Below are positions 15,957 to 25,197 of a DNA stretch of 46,245 bases, piece after piece. The first letter of the stretch is position 1; the number at the start of each line of letters is the position of its first letter. The notes below the pieces were generated by a model. The model was not told where the DNA came from. It ran no database searches and saw only the letters and a program-made list of their open reading frames with translations. This stretch comes from Planctomycetota bacterium. Lineage in GTDB: Bacteria; Planctomycetota; UBA1135; UBA2386. The position numbers and the translations under genes are program-made. The DNA is taken from contig JAEUHQ010000206.1 in assembly GCA_016794565.1 (NCBI GenBank), positions 1 through 46,245 on the forward strand. The letters are read 5' to 3'.

Positions 15957-17338
15957 GCGAGACCGCGGCGGGCGCGCCCTTCGATCCGATCGACTTCCTG
16001 CGAACGAGCGCGCCGTGGCTGTTCGCGCCCGAGCTCGGCGTGTGCGTCGTCGGCTCGATGGCGGCCGCGGCCGCCTGCCGCCAAGCGGGAATACCGGGAC
16101 CGCGGCCCGAGGACCTCGACCTCTCCTGGGCGCTCGCCCGCGAAGCGGGCGCCTCGCTGTTGCAGCAGCACGGCGTCCTGTTGCCCACGACTTCGGGCAA
16201 CCAGGAGCGCGGCACACTCGCGATGAAGGTCGGCGGCCGGCGCATCGAGATCACGTCGCTGCGCGGCAACGCCGCGGACTCTTCGATCGGCAGCCGCATC
16301 GCAGCCGATCTCGGGGAGCGCGACATGACGATCGGCGCGATCGCCGTCGAAATCACGACGGGCCGCATCCACGATCCGCACCGGGGTCTCGACGACTGGC
16401 GGCGTCGCCGCGTGGCTCCCGTCGGTGACGCGGCACAGCGCGTCCGCGAACATCCGATCCGCTGGCTGCGCTACTTCCGCAAGGCCCACGAACTCGGCTT
16501 CGCGATCGATCCGCGCATCCGCGCGATCGACCTGCCCTGCACGCTGCTGCACGAACTCCCGCCCGAAGCGATCGCGCTCGAGCTTCGCGCCGTGTTCGGG
16601 AAGTGCGCATCGCCCGGTCGGTGCCTCTTCGAGATGCACGAAGTCGGCCTGCTCGATCCGCTGTCGCCCGAGCTCGCGCGCCAGTTCGACGGACGGCCAG
16701 CCGGTCCCGTGCGGCACCACCCCGAGATCTCACAGGCGCTGCACCTCGTGCTCGCGCTGGAATGGGCCGTCACGAACACCGCCCACCTCGATCCGCGCGA
16801 CGCGATCGCCGTGCGCATCGCCGTGGCCTGCCACGATCTCGGCAAGAGCTACACCCGCGCGTCGGACTTGCCGAGTCATCCGGGCCACGATCAGGACGGC
16901 CTTCGATGGGTCGAACGTTGCCTCGACCGCTGGCCGGGCTTCGCGGACCGTCGCACCCGCACGCTCGCGCTCCACGTCTGCGCGTTGCACCTGCAGGTGC
17001 GCCAATGGGAGCAGCTGCGTTCCGGGACGCTGGCCCGGATGTACGAGACCTGGTTCCGCGCGAACGACTACCCCGTCGAGCTGTTCGCGCTCGCGGTCGC
17101 TGCCGACAGCGCCGGCCGCCTCGGCCTCGCGGACACCGGCGCCGCGGAGTTCGCGAAGGTCCGCGCGAACGTGGAATGGTTGCGGACGACGTGTGGCGGA
17201 ATCGACGCCGCGGCCCTGCGCGCACGCCACGGCGAGGACATCGAAGCGTTCCGCCTGGCGCTCCACGAAGCGCGGGCGCGAGCGATCGCCGCGGCGCGGC
17301 GCGAGGACGTCACTTCGCCAGACGCAACTCCGTCGTGA
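15953..17338 (+). CDS. Divergent CCA-adding-type tRNA nucleotidyltransferase with HD domain
   Basis: The 461-aa protein has the class II nucleotidyltransferase/poly(A) polymerase head: an EDLDLSW segment with the DxD metal motif, RIEITSLRG, RDMTIGAIAVEI, DPHRGLDDWRRRRV and the HPIRWLRYFRKAHELGFAID block. A phosphohydrolase HD domain follows (VACHDLGKSYTRA). Two signatures deviate. The usual GGxVRDxLLG is VGSMAAAAACRQAG, without Arg-Asp, and RRDFTINA is replaced by ERDMTIGA. It may therefore be a CCA-adding enzyme, a poly(A) polymerase or a changed paralogue. The start GTG overlaps the upstream stop. Its 3' end overlaps the convergent repeat-protein gene by 29 bases. Confidence 0.85.
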   Translation: MSETAAGAPFDPIDFLRTSAPWLFAPELGVCVVGSMAAAAACRQAGIPGPRPEDLDLSWALAREAGASLLQQHGVLLPTTSGNQERGTLAMKVGGRRIEITSLRGNAADSSIGSRIAADLGERDMTIGAIAVEITTGRIHDPHRGLDDWRRRRVAPVGDAAQRVREHPIRWLRYFRKAHELGFAIDPRIRAIDLPCTLLHELPPEAIALELRAVFGKCASPGRCLFEMHEVGLLDPLSPELARQFDGRPAGPVRHHPEISQALHLVLALEWAVTNTAHLDPRDAIAVRIAVACHDLGKSYTRASDLPSHPGHDQDGLRWVERCLDRWPGFADRRTRTLALHVCALHLQVRQWEQLRSGTLARMYETWFRANDYPVELFALAVAADSAGRLGLADTGAAEFAKVRANVEWLRTTCGGIDAAALRARHGEDIEAFRLALHEARARAIAAARREDVTSPDATPS

Positions 17339-20267
17339 CCGGCTTGCCCGCGGTCACTTCGACTTCGACCTCCGGGCCGCGTGCGTTCGGGCCGGGCCGA
17401 CCGAGGGACAGCGCGCGCAGCACGTGCCGGCCGACCTTGCGGCCCTTCAGCTCGAACTCGCCGTTCTCGGCCACGACCGGCTGCCCCCATTCCGTGGTGT
17501 CCGACGAACGACACTGGACGAGCGCCATCGCAGCGGGATCGCCGTTCGCGGTGACGACCTTACCGCGAATCGTGCCCGAACGATCCAGTTCGAGGCGCCC
17601 GGCATCGGTCACCCGTCCCTGGATCACGACCTGGTCGGCGCGATCGAGCGGCGCGCAGTCGTCGTGTTCGACGCGAAGCGTGTAGGTTCCGACGGGGACA
17701 TCGTCGATCTCGACCCTGCCGTCGGCGCCCGTCCTGGCCTTCGGCGCACCCATCGTCATCGACGTCGCACTGCCGCCGCGATCGGAATCGAGCGTGATCA
17801 TCATCACGCGCCGGGTCTCGACACGACTGCCGTCCGGCCGCGCCACAGCGGGCACGAGTTCGACCGACGCACCGGAGATCGGATCGCCTCCGTCCTTCGC
17901 GACCACGAGTGCGATCACCTTGCCGGTGCGCAGCTCGAGATCCTGCACGACCTCGGGCACGTTGGCCGGCACCTCGACCTCGGCCTTCGCCTTCACCATC
18001 TGCGACGGCTTGCCGTAGCGGAGCGTGTACTTGTTCGCCTCCACGTCGGTCAGGACGAATGCGCCGTCCGCGCCGGTCGTGGTCGAACGCTCGTTGAATC
18101 CGGGCAGGCCGGCGAGCCCGGCGAGCTCGTCGTTCGCCTTCGACAGGGAGACTTCGCACCCGACGACAGGCCCGTCCACACCCGTCACGCGGCCGCGGAT
18201 CCGCGCCATCACGGGACGCACGATGTCGACTCGCGTGGTCTTGCCGGCCGCGACGTCGAAGGCGACCTTCGTGCCCGCCATGGCGTCTTCTTCCCCCGCG
18301 ATGCTGATGACCATGCCGGCGGCGCCGGACTCGCCTCCGGACTTGCGCAGGAAGCCGACGTACTTGCCCGGCGCGAGCGGTCCGGTGCGTGCCACGCCGG
18401 CATCGTCGGTGGTGGCCTCGTGGTCGGGCCCCGGCTCGTCCTCGGCGCGCATCGCGACGGTGCAGTTCGGAGTCGCACTGCCGTCCGACGACGCGACGTG
18501 CACTTCGGCGAATCCCGCTGCGCGCATCGTCACCGTGCTCTCGACGACACCGGCACGCGGAACGGCGATCGCAGCAGGTGCGGCCGCAGCGTGGTCGGCG
18601 TGGCTCGCTCGCACGACGTGCGAACCCTCTGGCAGCCCGGGAACGATCGCGACGCCATGCTCGTCCGCAATCGCACTTCCGAGCACTTCCCGGTCGCCGA
18701 ACACTCGCGCTTCGCCGGCCTCGCCTTCGGCGGTGCGATCGATGCGCGCCTCGACGCGCCGTGCCGTCGCGCCCCACCCCGGGGCAACTGCGTCCTCGCG
18801 TCGCTCGATCCGGACCCTGGCCCCGACGACCGCGTTGCCGGACGCGTCGAGCACCGTGACCTTCGCGGTTCCGCCGGCGTCGGCGACGAGACGAACGCCC
18901 GCGACGGCCTGGCCCGCCGCGACCTGGATGCTCGACTTCGTGGGAAGGTGCCCCTTGCCCTCGGCGAGAATCGTCGTCGGGCCCGGCTTCACGTTCTTCA
19001 AGTGGAACGTCCCGTCCGCCGCGGTGCGCGCGGACTGCCTGCCGCCGAAGTCCATCGACTCGAGGTCGTGCAGTCCGATGCCGCTCTCACTCGCAGCGCC
19101 CGGTACGGGCCACACCGAACTCCCCTCGATCGGAGAGCCGTCGGCCGCGACCAGCGTCCCGCTCACGTCCGCGGCTCGTTCGACGCGCAGCAGCAGATCC
19201 CCCGTTCCGGCGGCCACGTCGCGCGCCACTGCACTGGCGTACTTCGGCGCGAAGGCACGCACCGTCGCCTTCGCCTCCGTGATCCCGGACAGCGTGAAGA
19301 ACCCGCCAGCGTCGGTCGTCGTCGCTTCGTCGTCCGCGAAGCGTTCGATGTCGACGCCGCCACGCGCTTCGCGGCGCTTGCACCCCACTTTGCACCCGGC
19401 GACCGGCCGCCCGAGATCGTCGACGACCTGACCGGAGATCGCGTTGCCGACGCGCACGACCAGCACGAGGTCCGCGCGCTGCTCCTCGTTCGCCAGCGTG
19501 ATGTCCTGCACCGTCGGCTGGAACCTGTCCGACGCAGTGCGCAGCATCCACGCGCCGCCGCGCAGCTTGCCGATCGCGAACGAACCCTTGTCGTCCGTCG
19601 TCGTCGAGTTGCCGTCGCCGAACGCGAAGAGTCCCTGCGCCGCGCTGACCTTGACGCTCGGCACCGGCCGGCCGTGCTCGTCCTGCACGACACCCTTCAG
19701 CGTCGCACTGCGCACCGCCACGATGTCCCCGAGGTCCTGGTCGCCCTTCCTGCCGTCGACCGCAGGCTGTCTCGCAGCGAACGTGAGCGCGTCGTCGATC
19801 AGATCGAAGTAGCCCTGGTGGTCCTTCGGCAGCGGCGCCTCGAACCGGCCGTCCGCGCGGGTCACGACCGACGGCCGGCGCGAGGGCGAACCGGCGGCAG
19901 GAGGCATCGGCGGCAGCACCTCGACGGCGGCATCGGCGTCCATGCGCCACGAAGTGAGCGCGATCTCGACGCCGGCGCGCGGCGCGCCATTCGAATCGAC
20001 GATGCGGCCTCGGACCGTCGCCGCCGCCGGACCCCGCCGCTCTTCGGTCGCAACCGCCGTGCGATCCGCGTGCTGGCTCTCGGCATTCGCGCCCGGGTCC
20101 TTCGTGGTCCCCTTCTCGGGCGCCGCCGCGGGCGAGAGCACGGCGACATCGGCCTTCGGAGCGACCGGCGTCACCGGTGCCGGATCCCCGCCGTCGCGCA
20201 GTCCGAACCAGACGGCGACACCGGCGAGCAGCAACAGGACGAACACGACGAGGGCGTTGGGCTTCAT
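17310..20267 (-). CDS. Membrane-anchored protein with about nine carboxypeptidase-regulatory-like repeats
   Basis: This 985-aa protein is anchored by an N-terminal hydrophobic helix (NALVVFVLLLLAGVAVWFGL, about 4-23). Beta-sandwich repeats of the CarboxypepD_reg/Cna-B type follow an Ala/Pro-rich linker. Recognisable repeat starts include ATVRGRIVDSNGAPRAGVEI, ATLKGVVQDEHGRPVPSVKV, NAISGQVVDDLGRPVAGCKV, ADVSGTLVAADGSPIEGSSV, AKVTVLDASGNAVVGARV, ARIRGRVTGVDGPVVGCEV and GTIRGKVVTANGDPAAMAL. Each carries a TTDxxGxFxL-type strand. No peptidase domain is present, so it is probably structural or adhesive. The ATG at 20267 is chosen because it opens the membrane helix. It diverges from the aminopeptidase gene. 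Confidence 0.88.
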   Translation of the reverse strand: MKPNALVVFVLLLLAGVAVWFGLRDGGDPAPVTPVAPKADVAVLSPAAAPEKGTTKDPGANAESQHADRTAVATEERRGPAAATVRGRIVDSNGAPRAGVEIALTSWRMDADAAVEVLPPMPPAAGSPSRRPSVVTRADGRFEAPLPKDHQGYFDLIDDALTFAARQPAVDGRKGDQDLGDIVAVRSATLKGVVQDEHGRPVPSVKVSAAQGLFAFGDGNSTTTDDKGSFAIGKLRGGAWMLRTASDRFQPTVQDITLANEEQRADLVLVVRVGNAISGQVVDDLGRPVAGCKVGCKRREARGGVDIERFADDEATTTDAGGFFTLSGITEAKATVRAFAPKYASAVARDVAAGTGDLLLRVERAADVSGTLVAADGSPIEGSSVWPVPGAASESGIGLHDLESMDFGGRQSARTAADGTFHLKNVKPGPTTILAEGKGHLPTKSSIQVAAGQAVAGVRLVADAGGTAKVTVLDASGNAVVGARVRIERREDAVAPGWGATARRVEARIDRTAEGEAGEARVFGDREVLGSAIADEHGVAIVPGLPEGSHVVRASHADHAAAAPAAIAVPRAGVVESTVTMRAAGFAEVHVASSDGSATPNCTVAMRAEDEPGPDHEATTDDAGVARTGPLAPGKYVGFLRKSGGESGAAGMVISIAGEEDAMAGTKVAFDVAAGKTTRVDIVRPVMARIRGRVTGVDGPVVGCEVSLSKANDELAGLAGLPGFNERSTTTGADGAFVLTDVEANKYTLRYGKPSQMVKAKAEVEVPANVPEVVQDLELRTGKVIALVVAKDGGDPISGASVELVPAVARPDGSRVETRRVMMITLDSDRGGSATSMTMGAPKARTGADGRVEIDDVPVGTYTLRVEHDDCAPLDRADQVVIQGRVTDAGRLELDRSGTIRGKVVTANGDPAAMALVQCRSSDTTEWGQPVVAENGEFELKGRKVGRHVLRALSLGRPGPNARGPEVEVEVTAGKPVTTELRLAK

Positions 20268-20274
20268 GGGGAGA

Positions 20275-20286
20275 GTGGCGCGCCAC
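20275..20286. repeat. 12-bp palindrome in the divergent gap
   Basis: GTGGCGCGCCAC is a perfect palindrome 8 bases upstream of the repeat-protein ATG, within the 109-base region shared with the aminopeptidase gene. It could be an operator, but short GC palindromes are expected by chance in such DNA. Confidence 0.35.
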
Positions 20287-20360
20287 GACGTACCCGCTTG
20301 CCCGGGAACTCCTGACCGCATCGCCAAAGCGGCGGTCGTGCACGGCCGGCGGCGGGGCCG

Positions 20361-20366
20361 TACGCT
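20361..20366 (+). promoter_or_regulatory. Putative -10 hexamer (leaderless type) of the aminopeptidase gene
   Basis: TACGCT ends 10 bases before the ATG at 20377. No Shine-Dalgarno sequence lies between. Confidence 0.4.
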
Positions 20367-20376
20367 CGCGACCATC

Positions 20377-21789
20377 ATGCCCAGCCCTTCGCACCACGCG
20401 AACCGCCGCCGCGCCTTCCTCGCCTCGATCGACTCCCCGGTGCTGCTGATGGCCGGCGGGTGGACCTCGCGCAACTACCCGGCAAACTGGTTCCCGTTCC
20501 GGGCCGACAGCACGTTCCTGTTCTTCTTTCCGAACCCGGAGCCGAACGCGGCCGCGCTGTTCGACCCGAAGGACGAGTCGGTCACGTTGTTCCTCGACGA
20601 GCGCACGCCGGCGGACGCGCTGTGGCACGGGCCGGTGCCGGGCTTCGCCGAGCTGAGGAAGGCGCTGCGCGTGGACGCAGTCGAGAAGCGGGCCGACCTG
20701 CAGAAACTCGTCGCCAAGAAGTGCGGCAAGCGGGCGGTGCGCTCCGTGGCGATCGCCGACCCGCGCGCGACCGCCGAGGCGGCCGCGATCACCGGCGAAC
20801 GGCTCGACTTCCACAGCACCGCGAGCGTCGGCGACCCCGACGTCCTGCTCGTGATCGCGCGGCTGCGGAACCGCAAGGATCCCGACGAGCTCGCCGAGAT
20901 GAGGATCGCGGCGGGCGTCACGCGCGAGGCGCACACGCTGGCGATGGCACGCACGCGTGCCGGCATCCACGAGCAGGAACTGGTGGGCCACGTCGAGGGC
21001 ACCTTCGCGCGCCACGGCTGTGTGCCGGCCTACAACACGATCCTCTCCGTGCGAGGCGAGGTGCTGCACAACCACTCGCACGACAATCTCCTCTTCGACA
21101 CCGACATCGTGCTGCTCGACGCCGGCGCCGAACGCGCGAGCGGCTACTGCGCCGACGTGACGCGTGCATGGCCGGTGAACGGCCACTTCTCGCCCGAGGC
21201 GCGCGACGTGTACGACGTCGTGCTCGCTGCCGAAGAGGCCGCGATCGCTGCGGTGAAGCCCGGCGCCCGCTACCGCGACGTGCACACGTTGGCCGCGCGC
21301 GTGCTGGCGGACGGCCTCGTGCAGATGAAGCTGATGAAGGGCGATCCCGACGAACTCGTCGCCAGCGGCGCGCACGCCGCGTTCTTCCCGCACGGCGTCG
21401 GCCACCTGCTCGGTCTCGACGTGCACGACATGGAGGCGTTCGGCGACCTCGTCGCGTACGGCAAGGGCAGGAAGCGCAGCGAGCAGTTCGGCACGGCCTA
21501 CCTGCGGCTCGACATCGACCTCGAGCCCGGCATGTGCTGCACGATCGAGCCCGGCATCTACTTCGTGCCGGCGATCCTGCGCGACGCGAAGTTCCGCAAG
21601 CTGTGGAAGGGCCAGGTCGACTTCGCACGGGCCGAGCAGTTCCTGACGATGAACTCGCAGCGCGGCTTCGGCGGCATCCGGATCGAAGACGACCTGGTCT
21701 GCACACCGGGCGGCCGCGAAGTGCTCACCGCGGCGGTGCCGAAGGAGCGCGTCGCCGTCGAAGCGTTGGTCGGCAGCGGCGTCGCCTGA
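20377..21789 (+). CDS. pepP: Xaa-Pro aminopeptidase (M24B metallopeptidase)
   Basis: This enzyme releases the N-terminal residue from peptides with proline in second place. The 470-aa protein has the aminopeptidase P N-terminal domain (SIDSPVLLMAGG, YPANWFPFRADSTFLFF) and the pita-bread catalytic domain. All five dinuclear metal ligands are present: Asp248 (LLDAGAE), Asp260 (ADVTR), His343 or its neighbour His339 (HGVGH), Glu391 (TIEPG) and Glu437 (RIEDD). There is no signal peptide, so it is cytoplasmic. The gene symbol reflects the family; PepP and PepQ paralogues are not easily told apart. A 15-base palindrome follows the stop codon. Confidence 0.93.
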   Translation: MPSPSHHANRRRAFLASIDSPVLLMAGGWTSRNYPANWFPFRADSTFLFFFPNPEPNAAALFDPKDESVTLFLDERTPADALWHGPVPGFAELRKALRVDAVEKRADLQKLVAKKCGKRAVRSVAIADPRATAEAAAITGERLDFHSTASVGDPDVLLVIARLRNRKDPDELAEMRIAAGVTREAHTLAMARTRAGIHEQELVGHVEGTFARHGCVPAYNTILSVRGEVLHNHSHDNLLFDTDIVLLDAGAERASGYCADVTRAWPVNGHFSPEARDVYDVVLAAEEAAIAAVKPGARYRDVHTLAARVLADGLVQMKLMKGDPDELVASGAHAAFFPHGVGHLLGLDVHDMEAFGDLVAYGKGRKRSEQFGTAYLRLDIDLEPGMCCTIEPGIYFVPAILRDAKFRKLWKGQVDFARAEQFLTMNSQRGFGGIRIEDDLVCTPGGREVLTAAVPKERVAVEALVGSGVA

Positions 21790-21793
21790 CGAC

Positions 21794-21808
21794 GCCCGCC
21801 GGGCGGGC
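21794..21808 (+). terminator. Terminator-like palindrome after the aminopeptidase gene
   Basis: GCCCGCC (21794-21800) and GGCGGGC (21802-21808) are perfect complements around one base, 4 bases after the stop. There is no T-tract, so it may be a Rho-independent terminator only in the loose sense. Confidence 0.35.
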
Positions 21809-21865
21809 AAGGCGCCCGCATCCCACGGAATCCTGGCAGCGCGTGCGCCGATCCGTCGCATCGGG

Positions 21866-23986
21866 ATGGCCATGAACATCCCGCGTCGGCTGCAGCTTCC
21901 CCTCCTGGCGTCGATCGCATCGGCGACCCTGCCAGCGCAACAACTGCTCTGGGACAACCCGACCGCCTACCAGGCCCAGGTCGCCAGCGTGCATTGGACG
22001 ACCCCGGCCAACGACGTGGAGGCTGCCGACGACTTCGACGTGACGGGCCTCGTCACACGCATCGACGTCGACGCGGACGGATGCCTGCAGTGCCTGCCGC
22101 CGACGGTCTCCGGCGTACGCGTCCGCTTCCATCAGTGGAACGCCGGCGCGATCGGTCCCGAGGTCTGGTCGGCGTTCGTGCCCGCCGGGCCGAACCTCGC
22201 GTACGACGCCGAGGTGCCTCGCGCCATCTCGGTCACACTGCCCGTGCCGTTCCAGGCGACCGGGCGCCACTTCGTGTCCGTGCAGCTCCACTTCGCCGAC
22301 GCGGGGTACTGGAACATCTGGGCGAGCAACGTCGACGCACCGAGCCTCTCGCCGGCCATCGTGCGCACGAACGGCGGCGCATGGTCGCCGCCGACGATCG
22401 TTCCGTCGCAGACGCTCTACGCCGATCTGTCGTTCCGCCTGTTCGGGCAGCCCGCAACAGGCCCCGCACAACCGGTCGCTTGCACGACGTGGTCGCGGCT
22501 GCCCGCACCGCGACCGGACGGATTCCTCGGCGCAACGCTGCGCGACCTCGAAGTTCTTGCGGTCGACGACGCCTGGGCCGTCGGCTACGCGGAACGCGGC
22601 CAGTACCAGAACACGTACGAGCAGCAGAGCCTCGTGATGCACTGGGACGGCGAACGCTGGTCGCGCGTCGCGTCCCCGAGTCCGACCGCCGGCGCCTTGC
22701 TCGCGCGCTGCCAGCTGACCACCGTCGCCGCCGTCGGTCCGAACGACGTGTGGGCCGGCGGCACACGCGAGGCGATCGTGGCCGGCGGATTCGGCACGGC
22801 CCAGCACGCGATGGCGATGCACTGGGACGGACAGTCGTGGACCGTCCCGGCAAACCTGCCGCTGCTCACCTCGGGCATCGCCGCCGGCACGGTGCAGGGC
22901 ATCGCTGCCATCGCGGCGGACGACGTGTGGTTCGCCGGCACCGCAGGAACGAACGGCTTGCTGTTGCACTGGGACGGCGGGTCCTTCGCGACGCACGGCC
23001 TTCCCCTCGTCTCGTCGAGCAACCACCAGTTCCTGTACGCGATCGACGCGACGAGCAGCAACGACGTGTGGGTCGTCGGCGGCGCCGGTGTGCCGGGCAA
23101 CCTGCCGGGCAGCACCGTGCCTGTCGTGTTCCGCCGGAGCGGCGGGCAGTTCGTACACACGCCGTTCCCGTCTCCGGTCCCCGGGCACTGGATCGACGTG
23201 TACTCGGTGCGCGTGTTCGCGACGAACGACGTGATGGTCTTCGGCGTGACGACGCCGCCGGGCGGCTTGCCGGGTGGCACGACCTTCATGGCGCGCTGGA
23301 ACGGCTCGACGTGGACGATGCTGCCGGGCGTCCCTGCGGGCGCCATCGCCGCCTTCGCGCCGGACGACATCTGGGCGGCCGGTCGCACCGTGTGGCACTG
23401 GAACGGCAGCGTCTGGACCGCGGTGCACACCCTGCAGTCGGGCGACGGCACGATCCTCGAGGCGATCGACGGTGCGCCGTGCGCGATGTTCGGAGTGGGC
23501 GGCGAGACACTGCTCGGTCGGCCCGCGCCGTTCGCGGCCCGGATCGACAGTCCGCTGTTCGCTCGCGCCGCCCCCATCCTCGCCGAGCCCGCGTTCGCGC
23601 CGGCGTCGATGCGGCACACCACTCTGCCGCGGCTCGGCAGCACGTTCGGCGTCGCGATCGACGATCCGATCGGTGCGTGCGGCGCCCCGTCGGCCTGGAC
23701 GCTGTGGCTCGCCACCGTCGCGCCGGCTCCGGGCTGGCCGCAACCGGCCATCGTGCCGTTCGGCGGCGCCGGCGGCGGCACCGGCGCGCTGTTCCTCGAT
23801 CCCACGGCCCCGGGCATCGTGTCCGGTGTCGAGGCGTGGTCCGCGGGACAACCCGCACAGCACACGCTGGCGGTGTCCGCGTCCCCTGCACTGCTCGGCG
23901 TGCGCGCGTGGGCCCAGGGCCTCGTGCTCGGCGTCGGCGGAGCCGCGGTGTTCACGAACGGCATCGACCTGCAGTTCGGGCTGTGA
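21866..23986 (+). CDS. Secreted propeller-like repeat protein with lineage-type C-terminal domain
   Basis: The 706-aa protein has a signal peptide (residues 1 to about 24, ending LPAQQ). An N-terminal beta domain follows (about 30-200, FDVTGLVTRIDVD). At about 230-530 there are around six repeats of a [ND]DVWAVG...HWDGxxW unit, for example DDAWAVGYAERG, NDVWAGG, DDVWFAGTAG, NDVWVVGGAG, NDVMVFG and DDIWAAG with HWNGSVWTAV. These resemble beta-propeller blades. The last 150 residues (TLPRLGSTFGVAIDDPIG to ALLGVRAWAQGLVLG) look related to the C-terminus of the protein at 44505. A second in-frame ATG two codons later is equally possible. Role outside the cell is unknown. Confidence 0.78.
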   Translation: MAMNIPRRLQLPLLASIASATLPAQQLLWDNPTAYQAQVASVHWTTPANDVEAADDFDVTGLVTRIDVDADGCLQCLPPTVSGVRVRFHQWNAGAIGPEVWSAFVPAGPNLAYDAEVPRAISVTLPVPFQATGRHFVSVQLHFADAGYWNIWASNVDAPSLSPAIVRTNGGAWSPPTIVPSQTLYADLSFRLFGQPATGPAQPVACTTWSRLPAPRPDGFLGATLRDLEVLAVDDAWAVGYAERGQYQNTYEQQSLVMHWDGERWSRVASPSPTAGALLARCQLTTVAAVGPNDVWAGGTREAIVAGGFGTAQHAMAMHWDGQSWTVPANLPLLTSGIAAGTVQGIAAIAADDVWFAGTAGTNGLLLHWDGGSFATHGLPLVSSSNHQFLYAIDATSSNDVWVVGGAGVPGNLPGSTVPVVFRRSGGQFVHTPFPSPVPGHWIDVYSVRVFATNDVMVFGVTTPPGGLPGGTTFMARWNGSTWTMLPGVPAGAIAAFAPDDIWAAGRTVWHWNGSVWTAVHTLQSGDGTILEAIDGAPCAMFGVGGETLLGRPAPFAARIDSPLFARAAPILAEPAFAPASMRHTTLPRLGSTFGVAIDDPIGACGAPSAWTLWLATVAPAPGWPQPAIVPFGGAGGGTGALFLDPTAPGIVSGVEAWSAGQPAQHTLAVSASPALLGVRAWAQGLVLGVGGAAVFTNGIDLQFGL

Positions 23987-24011
23987 CTGCGTTCGCCGGC
24001 TGTCGATCGGA

Positions 24012-24017
24012 TACCGT
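24012..24017 (+). promoter_or_regulatory. Putative -10 hexamer (leaderless type) of the EI24-like gene
   Basis: TACCGT ends 9 bases before the ATG at 24027. There is no Shine-Dalgarno sequence. It lies 26 bases after the upstream stop codon. Confidence 0.45.
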
Positions 24018-24026
24018 CGCAAACGC

Positions 24027-24710
24027 ATGCTCCTCGCGTTCGCACGTGCACTCGGGCAGCTCCTCGACGGCCGCATCCTCGCACTGATCGGCGGATGCGT
24101 GCTCCTGAGCCTCGCGACGTTCGTCGGGGCGTGGTTCGCGATGCACTGGGTCCTCTCGACGCTGCTCGCAGGCTGGGAGACGACCGGCACGATCGTCGAC
24201 TGGCTCGGCGGTCTCGCGACGATCGTCGCGGCGTGGTTCCTGTTCCCGCTCGTGACGAGCGCGTTCGTCGGCCTCTTCCTCGAGAGTGCAGCGCGCGCCG
24301 TCGAAGCGCGCCACTACCCCGGGCTCGGCCCGGCGCCCGGTCTCCCGCTCCTCACCGGCATCGGTGCGTCGGTGCGCTTCCTCGCCGTCGTGCTCGGTGC
24401 CAATGCGCTGCTGCTGGTGCTCGCCGTGTTCTTCCCGATCGCCTACCCGGTCGCGTACCTGCTGGTGAACGGCTTCCTCGTCGGCCGTGAGTACTTCGAA
24501 CTCGTGGCTCTGCGCCGTCTCCGTCCCGATGCCGTGCGCGCGCTGCGACTCGAACACCAGGGCGAAGTGATCGCCGCCGGCGTCGTGTTCGCCATCGCCT
24601 TCGCCGTCCCGTTCCTCAACCTCGTGATGCCGATCGTCGCGACCGCGACGATGGTGCACCTGTTCGAGACGTGGCGTCGTCCGCGAGGCGATCAGGCCGT
24701 CGGCGGGTAG
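24027..24710 (+). CDS. EI24/CysZ-like integral membrane protein
   Basis: The 227-aa protein has four or more hydrophobic segments: [78 protein letters not shown] and [25 protein letters not shown]. The central block, [22 protein letters not shown], followed by [20 protein letters not shown], is characteristic of the EI24 family that includes CysZ. CysZ imports sulfate, but no cysteine-biosynthesis gene is nearby, so only the family is claimed. Its last 19 bases overlap the convergent uspA gene. Confidence 0.82.
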   Translation: MLLAFARALGQLLDGRILALIGGCVLLSLATFVGAWFAMHWVLSTLLAGWETTGTIVDWLGGLATIVAAWFLFPLVTSAFVGLFLESAARAVEARHYPGLGPAPGLPLLTGIGASVRFLAVVLGANALLLVLAVFFPIAYPVAYLLVNGFLVGREYFELVALRRLRPDAVRALRLEHQGEVIAAGVVFAIAFAVPFLNLVMPIVATATMVHLFETWRRPRGDQAVGG

Positions 24711-25126
24711 AGCACGACCGGCACGTGACTGTGGCGGAGAACCTGCTCGGCGACCGAGCCGAGCAGCAGGCGCCGCAGACCGCTGCGACCGTGCGTCGCC
24801 ATCGCGATGTAGTCCGCCTTCTCGCGCTGCGCGAACTCGACGATCGCGCGCGGCACGTCCATCGCGTCGAGGACCACGGCGCTCTTGCACGACGCGTCGC
24901 CGAACTCCTTCTTCGCGGCGGACAACGCGTTCTCCCAGTCCTGCTTCACCTGGCGACGATCGGGATAGACCGCCATGAGGCCGCCGCCGCTCGGCTCGAA
25001 CGGGACTTCTTCGACGACCGCGAGCAGGGTGACGGACAGCCCAAGCTTCTGCGCGAGCAGGCGCACCGGCGCGAACGCACGCTTGCTCTCGTCGGACAGA
25101 TCCGTGGTCAACACGATGCCTGGCAT
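24692..25126 (-). CDS. Universal stress protein, UspA family
   Basis: The 144-aa single-domain protein begins [27 protein letters not shown]. It ends with the ATP-binding signature of the nucleotide-binding subfamily, G-x2-G-x9-G-S in [20 protein letters not shown], followed by the final strand VPVVLY. It is cytoplasmic and usually dimeric. It is one of the few genes here with a classical ribosome binding site: GGAGG lies 6 bases before the ATG. A TACCAT hexamer sits 29 bases upstream, giving a short leader. Its 3' end overlaps the convergent membrane-protein gene by 19 bases. Confidence 0.93.
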   Translation of the reverse strand: MPGIVLTTDLSDESKRAFAPVRLLAQKLGLSVTLLAVVEEVPFEPSGGGLMAVYPDRRQVKQDWENALSAAKKEFGDASCKSAVVLDAMDVPRAIVEFAQREKADYIAMATHGRSGLRRLLLGSVAEQVLRHSHVPVVLYPPTA

Positions 25127-25132
25127 GTGGCG

Positions 25133-25137
25133 CCTCC
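25133..25137 (-). promoter_or_regulatory. Shine-Dalgarno sequence of uspA
   Basis: Minus-strand GGAGG ends 6 bases before the ATG at 25126, which confirms that start. It is a contrast to the many starts in the window without such a site. Confidence 0.75.
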
Positions 25138-25155
25138 GTTGTGGGTCGGATCAGG

Positions 25156-25161
25156 ATGGTA
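25156..25161 (-). promoter_or_regulatory. Possible -10 hexamer of uspA
   Basis: Minus-strand TACCAT ends 29 bases before the ATG. A transcript starting about 7 bases later would keep the GGAGG ribosome binding site in a leader of about 22 bases. Confidence 0.4.
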
Positions 25162-25197
25162 CCCGAAGGCCGATCCGGCCATGCGCACACCGGCCCA

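Noticed and set aside
16425..20315. A 1296-codon open frame on the plus strand
   Set aside because: It overlaps the nucleotidyltransferase in another frame and runs antisense to the whole repeat protein; composition is Arg/His/Asp-rich without any family pattern.
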